From Babylonia areolata (taxonomy: Eukaryota; Mollusca; Gastropoda; Neogastropoda; Buccinidae), in contig NC_134878.1 of NCBI RefSeq assembly GCF_041734735.1, positions 33,038,634-33,102,633 of the forward strand: DNA of 64,000 nt. Reading direction: 5' to 3'. The position numbers and the translations under genes were made by a program. Below, in pieces: positions 12,177 through 22,386 of the stretch; within the stretch, counting starts at the first letter, position 1; every line of letters begins with the position of its first letter. Under the pieces are notes generated by a model that saw only the letters and a program-made list of their open reading frames with translations, was not told the origin of the DNA and ran no database searches.

Positions 12177-12769
12177 CCTAGCGCTTGCCAAAAAAAAAAA
12201 GAAAGAAAAAAAAAAGGCAATGAACATCACAAAGGGAGGTGATCCTGCACTGCTCGCTGATGACTCCCCATGGAGCAATGACCCTGTATACAGAGTCTGG
12301 TCCTGTCTGTTGGCTCTTTGTTCGGAGAAAGACAGTATATAGCACCTCTTTGGATTCAACATACGCGGGACCGCAATAGAGACTTGGAAAGTGCCCTCCC
12401 TTGAATCGGCCGTATCCCAAACACCCACAGGGATGGGAGTGAATAAGAGGGGATGGGTGTGGAGGGGCAATCCAAACTGGGGTCACTTCGAGTGCATGTC
12501 ACAGAGGGGCCGCAGAACTGAAGACGTTTATGACGATCAATACCGGCGAAGATAAAAAGCAGATGACGCCATTGGAGATCCAGTCTTATTGGAGAAATGG
12601 GCGGCGGCGCAGTGTTCTACGTTTCCTGTCAAGCGGAAACCAGGCCCGACAGATGCAGACACTTGCTTTGTTTCCTGGCCAGAAAAGTTAGCACAGCATT
12701 CTCGAAGACTTAGTACAGTGAAATGTGCCAGTGTTAGAACTGGTGTGGTCAAACACTCCACCTCCCCAC

Positions 12770-12960
12770 CCCACCCCCGCACACACACAAATACACACAC
12801 GTATGGGCACGCACGCGCGCGCGCACACACACACACACGCAAACGAACGCAAGCACGCACAAAATCACACGCGCGCGTGCACAAAGTCACACACACATAC
12901 ATACACACACGCCCGTGCGCGCGATTTACCACCACCCAAACCTCCCTATTTACCTCACAC
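12770..12960. repeat. CA/CG alternating tract
   Basis: Degenerate (CA)n with several CGCGCG patches (12816-12828, 12869-12878, 12911-12922). Alternating purine-pyrimidine; no coding signal. Confidence 0.8.
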
Positions 12961-13204
12961 ACGTAACCCCCCCCCACACTCCCCCTCCACCCCACCCCAC
13001 CCAGTCCCCCATGCCCCCTGCATGCCGTGCCGGACGGGACAGACAGACAGACATAGCGTGCGGTAATTGAAGAGTGTCCCAGGACCCATTCCATCCAATG
13101 TAAGCAAGCCAGCGGGCCTGTTGTGTGTTGGCAGGCTTTTTATCCCGGGACACCTATTGATTTTTACCGATGCCAACAGAGGGGGGGGGGGGAGCTAAGG
13201 GGAG

Positions 13205-13300
13205 GTGTGTGTGTATGGGGACGGGGACGGGCAGGATGGTTGAAGACTTGCCGGGGTAAGGAGAGGAGGGGGGTGAAGCTGGACTGGTCTGCTTTGGGAG
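13205..13300. repeat. Local interspersed repeat, copy 1
   Basis: About 80 bases, including GGGGTGAAGCTGGACTGGTC and an upstream GAAGACTTGCCGGGG, recur with substitutions at 14955-15046. The function is unknown; the spread suggests a small element or an old local duplication. Confidence 0.7.
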
Positions 13301-14041
13301 GGTGCTGGGGGGAAGGGGTGGGGGGAGGAGAGATGAAGGTGTGACTTCAGAGAGACCCGTGCTGTGTTTTCTTCTTCGCCGAGTCTTGAGTCCCTCTCCC
13401 CGCCACCCTTTCCTCCTTTCCCTATTACCACCCCCTCCCCACCACCACCACCAACACCTACACACACCGATATCATTTCTTACTCCGTGCATTATTTTCT
13501 TGCTTTCCCTTCCCCTGTCCAACACTGGGATGGGGGTAACGTACAAGTATGGTAAAAATGTTCCTGTGCCAAATTTGCCACGGCAATTGTTTTCCTGTCT
13601 CAAAATGATGTTTCGTTGATGCAATGTGGTATTGAATGGAGCGTGAAAAAAAATCAGTATCAAAAAATCGTTTTTACGTGTAGGGAACGTGTTGAGGAAT
13701 TACTTTGAATATTTTTGTCATTAAACTATTCCGGTACATGGATTCTGCCATGCACCCTCTCACCATCCCCCTCCCCTTGATTATTACACTGAAGAGGGTC
13801 TAATCCGCCCATTGCGTAATAATATGAAAGAAAGATGAGGTGATTTCTGTGTTGTCAAGAGCTGAATGCCGTTAGTATTATAAATATGCAAGTATGAAGT
13901 TTACTTCTAGCGTCAAAGCACCAGCGTTTAGCTGGAAACCCGTCGATTTGTGTGTACAAAACTTTCATGTTTCGATCTATTGCTGTTTCTTGATGGTCTG
14001 TTAGTAGACTGCTTGTTGATGCTGAGTATCCGTATCAGTAT

Positions 14042-14165
14042 CAGTAGCTCAAGGAGGCGTCACTGCGTTCGGTCAAATCCATATACGCAACACCACGTCT
14101 GCCAAGCAGATGTCTGACCAGCAGCGTAACCCAGTGCGCTTAGTCAGGCCTCGAGGAAAAAATAA
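14042..14165 (-). mobile_element. SINE, family D
   Basis: A discrete element running from CTCAAGGAGGCGTCACTGCG to GCGCTTAGTCAGGCCTCGAG on + and followed by an (AAAT)n-like tract at 14158-14180. Read on minus it begins with the CTCGAGGCCTGACTAAGCGC end. I chose minus because a family piece at 44645-44705 carries the complementary wording (TGTGGTGTAGCATGTATGGA) and ends in a GAAACTGAAAC-type 3' tail. From memory this sequence type is abundant in gastropod DNA; I could not check that. No coding capacity. Confidence 0.6.
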
Positions 14166-14283
14166 ATAAATAAATGAATAAAAATTAATAGATACATACA
14201 TAAAAATACTACTTCTTCTACTACTACTACTACTACTATTTATAAGGCGCAAAATCTTGATGAAGTCAACTCTAAGGGCGCCC

Positions 14284-14284
14284 G

Positions 14285-14349
<65 letters not shown>
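14284..14349. repeat. (CG)n-(CA)n microsatellite
   Basis: CGCGCGCG followed by about 58 bases of CA. Just upstream (14217-14240) is a short (CTA)n run. Confidence 0.95.
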
Positions 14350-14350
<1 letters not shown>

Positions 14351-14954
14351 TTGACAGTTACGTTTAATGATTGTCCAACACCACCCTGTCATGAGGGGTA
14401 ATGGCCTGTACATAGTTAAAGTATCCATACCCCGGTCCGTATCCTCCTTGTCAGACTGTGTGACGGTTATGTGGATGCCAGAGTGATAGACAGTTCTAAC
14501 GGTATACAGTTTCTCACCAAGTGGCAGTATAACATGATGCGATTCATTCGGATCAAAGTCTTGTAACAGAGCTGTTAAGTGTCTCATGTAACAAGTGTCC
14601 AAAACTGTCTCGGAGTCCTTTTCTTGCTGCATGCTCAAAGTGCGAAAATTATTAACCCATAGAATGAAATGAATCGGTTGAATAAAATGTCTGGTCGGGC
14701 GTATTCACCCGGCCAAGACCTCCGCTTGACTTGTGGCACTTGAAATATCCACGTTTTACACCAGTCTGTGACGACACGTATGGACAGTTTTACAGGGAAG
14801 GAGGTCTTTGGTTATTGACTGCTGGCTCGTGGACTGTCTTGGTGAATAAACCATTGCATTTCAGCTGTGGAAACACTTAGTGACTGTGAAATGTGTCTCT
14901 GCACTGAGAACGTGATGACAGATACCTTTACAATAATGATAATGATGATGATGA

Positions 14955-15046
14955 TGTGTAGGGGATAGGGAGGGGATGCTCAAAGACTTGCGGGGTTGGG
15001 AGAGGAGGGGGTGAAGCTGGATAGGTCTGCTTAGGGATTGTGATGA
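14955..15046. repeat. Local interspersed repeat, copy 2
   Basis: Homologous to 13205-13300: CAAAGACTTGCGGGGTTGGG and GGGGTGAAGCTGGATAGGTC align with the first copy with scattered changes. Confidence 0.7.
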
Positions 15047-15300
15047 TGATGCTAATAATAATAATAGTAGGAGTAGTAATGATAATGCTGATTATCATAA
15101 TAATCATCATCATCATCACCGATGTCATCATCATCATCATAAGAAGAAAAAAGGTATAAGCGCTGAATTTTGTGCAGAGACAAGTCAGAGCGCTTGCACA
15201 CCAGTCATTCACATACACGCACAGCTCTGATTCAGAGGGGAGGGGAGAAGAAAAAACATATAAATACGTGTAAGTAAAAAAGGTAGAGAAACTGCAGACC
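15047..15300 (+). repeat. Dispersed repeat with (ATAATA/TCATCA)n head
   Basis: A trinucleotide-rich head (15051-15142) followed by TATAAGCGCTGAATTTTGTG, CAGAGACAAGTCAGAGCGC and CACACCAGTCATTCACATAC. Related wording (a trinucleotide run next to TATA-AGCGC/TTATAAGGCGC or TTTATACAGCGCG) is seen near 14217-14250 and 39650-39690. A related-looking element at 44738-44930 has GCACTTTCCATTATCTC and CATTCACATTTGC. It is probably a SINE or LINE 3'-end family. Confidence 0.5.
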
Positions 15301-15770
15301 AGGTAGAGGGAGGAGATGGGAAGGTGGGTGTGATGTGCACAAAATGATTCCGCGGATCAGTCCTGTCATAAACAATATTCTAACAAAATATCAAATAATC
15401 GAACACAGATTCAACGAATGAAGAAAAATGGACCGTATTCTAGAGCGGATAAAACAAAGCAAAAACTCACCAGGGGGGGTCAGATCGGAAATGAGGACAG
15501 TTAAAACGCGATGACACGATCACTACACCACCACTAAGTGAAACGAAGCGTGCCAGGAAAAAAAGGGCAAGGGAAAGGTGAAGCCGTTGGCCGCGATCAA
15601 ATGCATAATGAGCGAAGACGAGATAGTGCTCTTTGTGCTCTGTCTTTGTTTTCAAAGGTCAAGGACACTGGAGCCAGACGGTCGGCCGGACTGGAGAGAT
15701 CAACTAATCGATACTGCTTCCTTCGTCGTATAGCTACTCAGCATTTTTTTTCTTTCTTTTCTTTTTTTTT

Positions 15771-16022
15771 TTAACTCTTTGAGTACTGAACCTTGTTATT
15801 GTTAAACTATCAGCGTGGCATTAGGTACTGCAATCCCTGCCGAACGTGTACTTTTCAATGGTGTCATTTGATTTTTATGATCAAAGGTAGCAAAATCCTA
15901 AGAGGAATAAGTCCATGTAAAGAGTGGTGACTGACATCCTGACTGGCAATCTCGGTGTTATCTCGGTGAGGTGAGAGCCCTTCACTGACGAGCATACTTA
16001 CCAGCAGCAGTCAAGGAATTAA
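15771..16022 (-). mobile_element. piggyBac-type MITE, copy 1 (inverted relative to copy 2)
   Basis: A 252-bp element bounded by TTAA on both sides (15771-15774 and 16019-16022). The right end read inward on minus is TTAATTCCTTGACTGCTGCTGG; the left end on + is TTAACTCTTTGAGTACTG. Inside, the minus strand reads CTGGTAAGTATGCTCGTCAG then TGAAGGGCTCTCACCTCAC, which recurs almost unchanged on the + strand of 27636-27690. TTAA target duplications with ends beginning CC/CTnTT are the hallmark of piggyBac superfamily insertions. No ORF is present, so it is non-autonomous. Confidence 0.72.
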
Positions 16023-16591
16023 TCAGATCAGTAAGTCGTCAGTTCAAGGTTTCTGTATCTGAACGGTGATCAAATAGCTAATAAAATGAAACAAGTCAGC
16101 TATTGGTTAAAACAAACCAATGAATATGCATAAGGCACAAGTAAAGATACGTACAGACTGAAGGAAGGAAGGAGATAAAAGGAATACAACGAAAGAAATC
16201 GAAATAGGAGGATGATAAGAGGAAAGTGTGTGAAAGCCTGAGCAGAGGGAAGGAGGTATGCATTTCTGTCTGTATATATACGATGGTATTTGTGCGCCGA
16301 GATTAATTGATTAATTCCAACAGATTCATTGATTTAGTCAATTTAGGGATGAACAGTTTGTTGATTCTATCAAAACACCAGCCAAAGTCAGTCTACCCTG
16401 GGCCAGCATTCCCACGCTCGCATCTTGCATAATTACAGAAATGGAGTTTCAGTTAGTCCGTCTGTTTGTGACTGGTCGTTGAGCGATAAGATGTGAGTTC
16501 TCGGAGGTTTTCGGTTTTCTTTCTCGTACATATGACATGCAGGCAAACCACACTTGCATTCACGCGTGCGAGGGGTAGTGCTTTCTCTCTC

Positions 16592-16650
16592 CCTTCCCCC
16601 CCCCCCCCCCCCCCTCCCTCTCTCTCTCTCTCTCTCTCTATCTATCTGTG

Positions 16651-16702
<52 letters not shown>
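16592..16702. repeat. C-run plus (TC)n and TCTG/TCTA repeats
   Basis: About 19 C at 16596-16614, then TC with TATC and TGTC blocks. Confidence 0.95.
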
Positions 16703-16707
<5 letters not shown>

Positions 16708-17069
16708 CTACCTTTCTGTCTCCATCAATCACCCCCTTCTCATCTTTTTCAGCCGCCCTCCCCCCACACTCTCGTTAGCTCCCCACAGTCGCTTCTTTCC
16801 CCATTCCTTCTCCCTATCTCCAGTTTATTTATCACTCATCTCGAACCTTTACGATCCGGCTGTTTCATCTGCAGCCCTTTATTTTTCTGTTCAGTTTTGA
16901 TGACCCCGTTCAGTTTCGGCCTACCCCCCCCCCCCCCCCGCATCCTTTCTAATTGCCGCACTTGCACGCACGGGCATACTCATTCACACAATGTGTACAC
17001 GCACAGGCGCGCTAGCACGCACACACATATGCACGCATGCAAAACACGCGCACGCTACGTGCACGCACC

Positions 17070-17095
17070 TCTCTCTCTCTGTCTTTCTCTGTCTT

Positions 17096-17152
<57 letters not shown>
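17070..17152. repeat. (TC)n microsatellite
   Basis: Interrupted then pure TC. Confidence 0.95.
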
Positions 17153-17506
17153 ATCTCCCCATCCGCTCTCACACAGAATAACTTTTTTTTTCCCTTTTAT
17201 CTAACGTAGTATATGTACAAAAAATAAATAAATAAAAAGAACGAATTCCTGCGACTCCCCGAAGACCTAGTGCGATACCGTTTTTATCCCCACACGGCAG
17301 GTGTCGGCAGCTGCGGCTGTCTGGTTAGCCGTGGACTGGAACCCAGATCACCCCGGAGGGATGGATGAGTTAACGTGATAGTCATCAGCGTTATTCGGGA
17401 GGCCGTTGGATCGTGCCTTGTGATGTGTAGCTTAACCAGTACATCAGGGTTTGGGGGGCATCTTCCCTTGTGCGGGTCCTTTTATTGATTGATGGGTCGC
17501 ATTCTG

Positions 17507-17900
17507 AGCGATGTTAGCTAGCAGCGTTGAGTTTGCTTTTAAAGAATCGTCGTAATGAAACTGGCATTCATGGACTTAGGAACAAGTCTTAACTGTATAG
17601 GCAAAATCAGCTCCGTGCATGCGGGTCGCTTGAGCGAACGAAACAGCACTAAGTTTGCTTATCGTTAAGAATTGTCCTAACTCCACGGGTAACCTCCATG
17701 GAAGTAATGCATGAGCGAACTTAGCAACGATAAGTTTGCTTAGAGTTAAGAACGTTCCTCTCTCTCCACGGTAAATTCCATATGCTAAGGAACATTTAAA
17801 CTCTAATCAAAGTTAGCGTTGCTCAAGATCGCCTCGTGCAACCCGGTCTATTAGCATTAGGAACATTCCTAACTCTAAGCAAACTTAGCGCTGTAAACGG
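17507..17900. mobile_element. Foldback (palindromic) element, copy 1, with nested stems
   Basis: It contains CTAAGTTTGCTTATCGTTAA (17649-17668), GATAAGTTTGCTTAGAGTTA (17729-17748) and, in inverted orientation, CCTAACTCTAAGCAAACTTA (17868-17887) and AAACTCTAATCAAAGTTAGC (17794-17813). These form an outer and an inner hairpin arm pair. A left arm with CTGAGCGATGTTAGC sits at 17504-17519. Copies of the same arms are at 47585-47720 and 50965-51100. No ORF. The structure fits a foldback or MITE family; I see no clear target-site duplication. Confidence 0.65.
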
Positions 17901-18111
17901 ATCCAACCCGACCCCGGTCCGTGCGGCTTATCCCTCTGGTTGTCTGGAATTCTACGGTCCGTATGGGACCACAACAATAACTTGAATTACAATTGTGAAG
18001 AAATTTTCATGGGGGAAAATGAATATGAAAGTGAATTTACGAAGTTTGGAGCCACTGGCGTGCACGGCGTTTCTTGAGATATGTGAGAATAATGTGTTGA
18101 ATAATTTTAAC

Positions 18112-18130
18112 TCTCTCTCTTCCTCCCTCA

Positions 18131-18179
<49 letters not shown>

Positions 18180-18330
18180 CCTCCCTCCCCCTCTCTCTCT
18201 CCCTCCCTCTCTCTCTTCTCTCCCCCTCCCCTCTTGTCCCCTCTCACTCTGCCTCTCTCTCTCTCTCTCTCTCTCTCCCCTCCCCTCCCCTCCCCTCCCC
18301 TCCCCTTCTCTCTATCCCCTTCCCTCTCAC
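18112..18330. repeat. (TC)n and (CCCCT)n tract
   Basis: A pure TC run (18139-18177), C-rich TC variants, then a (TCCCC)n block near 18276-18305. Confidence 0.95.
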
Positions 18331-18475
18331 ATTTTCTGATGAAATCGTTTCGCTCTTTCCCCTTCCGTTTGATAAAAGCCATGTACTGCGTGTTAACCTT
18401 CTGTTTCAGCCGAGGAGACACTAGCCCTTCAGGTGTTGTCACACATCTGTGTGCATGTGTGCACGCACGTGTGCG

Positions 18476-18478
<3 letters not shown>

Positions 18479-18514
<36 letters not shown>

Positions 18515-18542
18515 TTATCTGTGTATCTCTCTCTCTCTCTCT

Positions 18543-18595
<53 letters not shown>

Positions 18596-18635
18596 TCCGT
18601 CTTTCTCTGTCTCTCTCTTACAGGCACACACGCGC

Positions 18636-18672
<37 letters not shown>
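18479..18672. repeat. (TC)n and (CA)n cluster
   Basis: TC runs at 18479-18512 and 18533-18593, then CA at 18640-18669. Confidence 0.95.
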
Positions 18673-19009
18673 TGCATGCACACTTTCGTGTACGCATACA
18701 CAATAATTATTAATTGGATTTTTCTGGTATTTCACATTAATGAATATACTGTGGAACTTAACAGTTCTTCGAAGTATATTGTTTTCACTTGTACATTTAT
18801 TAGTATTAGAATGTGGAACTCCTTTGAACCGTGATTTATTTAAATTACGTTCCTCTCTTTCCCGATGACAACCTGATCGATTTTTTCAAACCATCAACCG
18901 TAGACAAAACCTGTCAGAAGAAGAAAAGCCGATCATAGCAGACGTGGGGGGAAATTACTCTCAGCCCATGCGCAAAGGAAAACGAGATTATTTCCTGTTG
19001 TTGCAAGGC

Positions 19010-19195
19010 GGTGGTGGTTTTTTTGTTGTTGATGTTGTTTTGTTGTTGTTGTTTTTTGTTTGTTTGTTATTTGTTGGGGGGGTTTCCGGGGTTTTTGTTG
19101 TTGTTGTTGTTTTGTTGTGTGTGTTTGTTTGTTTTTTGTTTGTTTGTTGGTGTTTTTTTGGTTTTTTTGTTGTTGTTGTTTTATTTTGTTTTTGT
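19010..19195. repeat. (TTG)n/(TGTT)n low-complexity tract
   Basis: About 180 bases made almost only of G and T in TTG and TTTG units; the open frames across it are artefacts. Confidence 0.9.
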
Positions 19196-21005
19196 CAAAC
19201 TGAAGGCAAAAGAAATAATATGGCTTGACCGTTTCGTTCGTTGTTCAGGTGATTGACTCAGCGTCCTGTTGGCGCAGAAAGAACTGAACTGGCTTGGCCT
19301 CAGGGGGTGGGGTGAAGGGAGCGGGGATGCGGGGAGGGAGTGGGGTCGGGCAACTTTTTTATCGATCATCCAGGCTATATTGGCACCGGCTTCCTACAAC
19401 TTTCTTTGGCAGCCGCCTGTGTTCTTTCTTCCTTCCCCCATCCCTCCACCCATTTCTTCTCCTCCACGATCTCTCCCCCACCCCCCACCCCCACACACAC
19501 CATTCTTTGCACAGTCCAGCACCGTTCCCACCTCTCCCTCACCCCCTCCCCTCCCCTACATGTCCCAGGTTTGTTGCCGCCGTCTATTATTATCCTTCTG
19601 GCCAAACCGGTGTATTCTCTACATAGTTTTGAAAAGCGTTGAACAGAGTGCATGGGAGACTGGTGGTGCTTCAGACATAACCAGCCTCGTCTCCCACCGT
19701 CTGTGTGGGAAGCGAGAGTCATAACAGGAAGAAGGGATCAAGAAGCGACGACAGACAGAAGGTGTCAATTCACTACGATACTCTTGCCTTGTCTGCTGGC
19801 GGGGAAAGTGGGTGTCCATGCCATGCTGTTTTACTTACTGCTTTAACTGTTATACCCCCCAAGTTCCATCCACAGTGCAAGAGTTTGATGTTTGAGTGTG
19901 GGTATGTGGAATAGCTAAGAGAGAGAGAGATGATCAGTAGGGATTATTAACCTGTTCGTTATTATGTCTTTAATTCACACATTATTTTAGACAAATCCTC
20001 GCAAAATGGGTGTTGACGAATAGCATATGAAAGTAGATAACAAAGTTTGAACGTAACAGGGAAAATCCATGATTTGGGTGTTATTTATGTATTTCAGAAC
20101 TTGAAAACCACTCAAACTGTCGTTGCAGAGGTAAAAACGTTTGAAATTAGTGTGCATATAATTTATCAGCATATTCAGCATCGGTTCTCATATGAAATCT
20201 GAATGAAGCAAAGCGAGGTAGATATTAAACAACAAACAGTCGCAGTAACTCTTGCTTTTCTGTTCGTTTAAAAAAAAAAAGTATAGAATTGCTGCTTGTG
20301 TGTGTTGTTTGATATTTTATTTGTTTTCGTCCTGGATGTAGTTCATTGCAAAGAACATTTGAACATGAACTGTTGATCTGGAGTCGGCTTAGTGAAACGA
20401 TGGGGTAGTAGTGTTGCGACTCAATGAATTAATGCTACCAAAGCTACTGTCTGATCCACCGTGTAGCTAGCTTTGGTATGCGTGTGTTTTTTTACGTGTT
20501 TTTTTCATGGAAACAAAAAAAGGTTGTTTATTTTTCGGACTGCAAAGAAAGGCCCAGATCGATCATGTCCAGTAACTGTAAAATCTTATAAATTAGTTTG
20601 TAAATTGGTTGCTATAGTTATGGGGATAGTGAATCTCGATGTGGATGATAAAATCATGTGAATTACGACGGACAATGAAAGACAAACCAAAGCCAACATT
20701 AAAAAAATAGATGTTGAATATCGTAAAAAATCAGTCGACAGCATTCTTTATTTTCAAGAAAAGAAAGAAAAGAAAAACCAAAGCAGGACGATGATGATGA
20801 TAATAATAATAATAACAACAATAATTATAATAACAATAATGAATAGTAGCAGCGCAGCACTGGTGGTTGTGTCTCCTGTCCAGTTAAACACAAAGGAACA
20901 GGGAAAGTCTTGAAAGGTAAGGACAATTCATCAAACGATGACCATAGCTGCATGAACCCACAGGGGATAAAATTAAAAAAAAGAAGAACCAAAGCAGCGA
21001 CAATG
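19196..21005. other. Intronic stretch without recognisable features
   Basis: Apart from a pyrimidine-rich patch at 19420-19560 and short (AAT)n-like runs at 20797-20840, I see no gene, repeat copy or RNA. It belongs to the FAM110 intron. Confidence 0.5.
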
Positions 21006-21041
21006 CATGATTGATGTCATGGTTACCGACGTTTGTTGCAG

Positions 21042-22386
21042 GTCTGTCTGCCAGCCCATAGAGAAGCCCCCTGTCCGCTCCAAGTCGGAGTTCGACGTGT
21101 CCAAGCTGCACGAGCTCCTCGCGCAGGAGAGCGGGGTCTGCGATGACGACGACGTGGATGGCAACGACTTGTCAGGGGACAATACCGCAACAAGGCTGAG
21201 CGACGACTTACGGCCCCTTTCAGTCAGATCCAGGGAGAGGGGGGAGGAGGAGGAGAAGGGAGAGGGGCGGTCAGCTACCACCCCTCCAGGGGGCAGCGTG
21301 AGCGGAGGAGGAGGGGGAAGAGAAGGGCGGAAAATCAATAGTGCAGCAGACAGACAAGATGAAAGCCAACGATTTTTCCGTTCTGCAGGCAACGTTGCTG
21401 CCTCAGCGTCAGTGCCCGCGCACACACCACCACACGTCCCCCCCAAGCCTGTCTTCGTCTCCGCGTCTCTATCCAACCACTCCAGCACGCAAACCCCGGC
21501 ACCTGCTGTGTACACGGCCCGCCCCATCTACATAAACCTCGCTCCCTCTCCCCCACACCCACACCCACACCCACACGCCGCTCAACGGACAGGTAACGCC
21601 AACGACCTGACCCCCGTCAACCGGACCATCCGCGTGATCCCCGCGGCCAGCCACGTCCTGAGCCCCCCCGCCATGTCTGAGGAAAGTCTGGACAAGACCC
21701 CCACCAACCCCACAGGGGGGGATCTGACGGGACACGATCTCTTCACGCCCCCAGCACCTGTACAGGAAGGGGAGGGGAGTGCCGATGGGGAGAGGGTAGG
21801 AGGCAGCACCCCCTCCACCCCCGTGACCTCCGTGGACCCTGCACCCCCAACCTCCAGCCCCTCACCCACCCCTGCCCCCACCCCCTCCCCCAGACTGTCC
21901 CTCAGGGGCTCCGGGGAGTTCGTGAGCGTGGGAGGCAGCCCGTGTAACTTCAACCCCGTGCCCCGGTCCTTCTCGGACATCTCGTGCCGCCACTCGCAGG
22001 CCGGGTCGGACGTGTCCTCCGGGGGCGCCAGCCGAGCCTCCCGCTCCAGCACCGGGGCCAACCTGGAGCGCTTCTTCAACGAGATGGGGCTGGAGCGGGA
22101 CATCCTGGACCCCATGATCCAGCTCCAGCACCGCCGCTACGGCGGGGGCTCCGAGATGGACATCTACGACAGCATCAGCTCCCTGGAGTCGCACGGCGAC
22201 GCCCGCAGCATCTGCAGTGCCTTGTCCCGCAGCGAGAAGGAGATCTCCGACTCGGAGTCGTTCGAGCGCAGCCAGCAGCAGACGTCGGTGGTGGAGAGGA
22301 ACGCGCGCATCATCAAGTGGTTGTGTAACGTGCGCAAGGCCAAGACCCCGGCCACCACCAGTGTCCAGGGCAGCGCCGCCAGCTAG
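21042..22386 (+). CDS. FAM110-like gene, terminal coding exon
   Basis: The acceptor TTTGTTGCAG (21032-21041) opens an exon whose first G completes an Arg codon from the upstream exon; 447 codons follow to TAG at 22384-22386. The order of family blocks is right. RSKSEF lies at 21076-21093. A long Pro/Ser/Thr/Gly-rich, presumably disordered middle follows, with a PHPHPHPH patch near 21553-21580. PRSFSDIS at 21961-21984 is equivalent to the vertebrate QRSKSDLS block. NLERFFNEMGLE starts at 22060 (vertebrate VERFFNYCGLD), SLESHGDARSICSALSRSE is near 22180, and VERNARIIKWLCNVRKAK starts at 22291 (vertebrate IERNARIIKWLYSIKQAR). The vertebrate proteins are about 270-370 residues; this one is longer because of the low-complexity middle. 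The exon is GC- and CpG-rich against AT-rich flanks. The identification as a FAM110 homologue is strong; which paralogue, if any, cannot be said. Confidence 0.88.

Larger units (their letters stand above)
10370..21041 (+). other. Large intron of the FAM110-like gene
   Basis: 10,672 nt with GT at 10370 and AG at 21040-21041 (TTTGTTGCAG). It is filled with microsatellites, a SINE, a piggyBac-type MITE, a foldback element and local duplications, each listed separately. I saw no additional exon with family resemblance, and the phases of the two flanking exons fit each other directly. Confidence 0.7.

Noticed and set aside
11928-12242. Several overlapping frames of more than 90 codons
   Set aside because: They are translations of (CA)n and (TC)n (Thr-His, Ser-Leu and Cys-Val repeats); the same applies to the frames at 16.5-17.2, 18.0-18.8, 28.9-29.6 and 30.2-30.7 kb.
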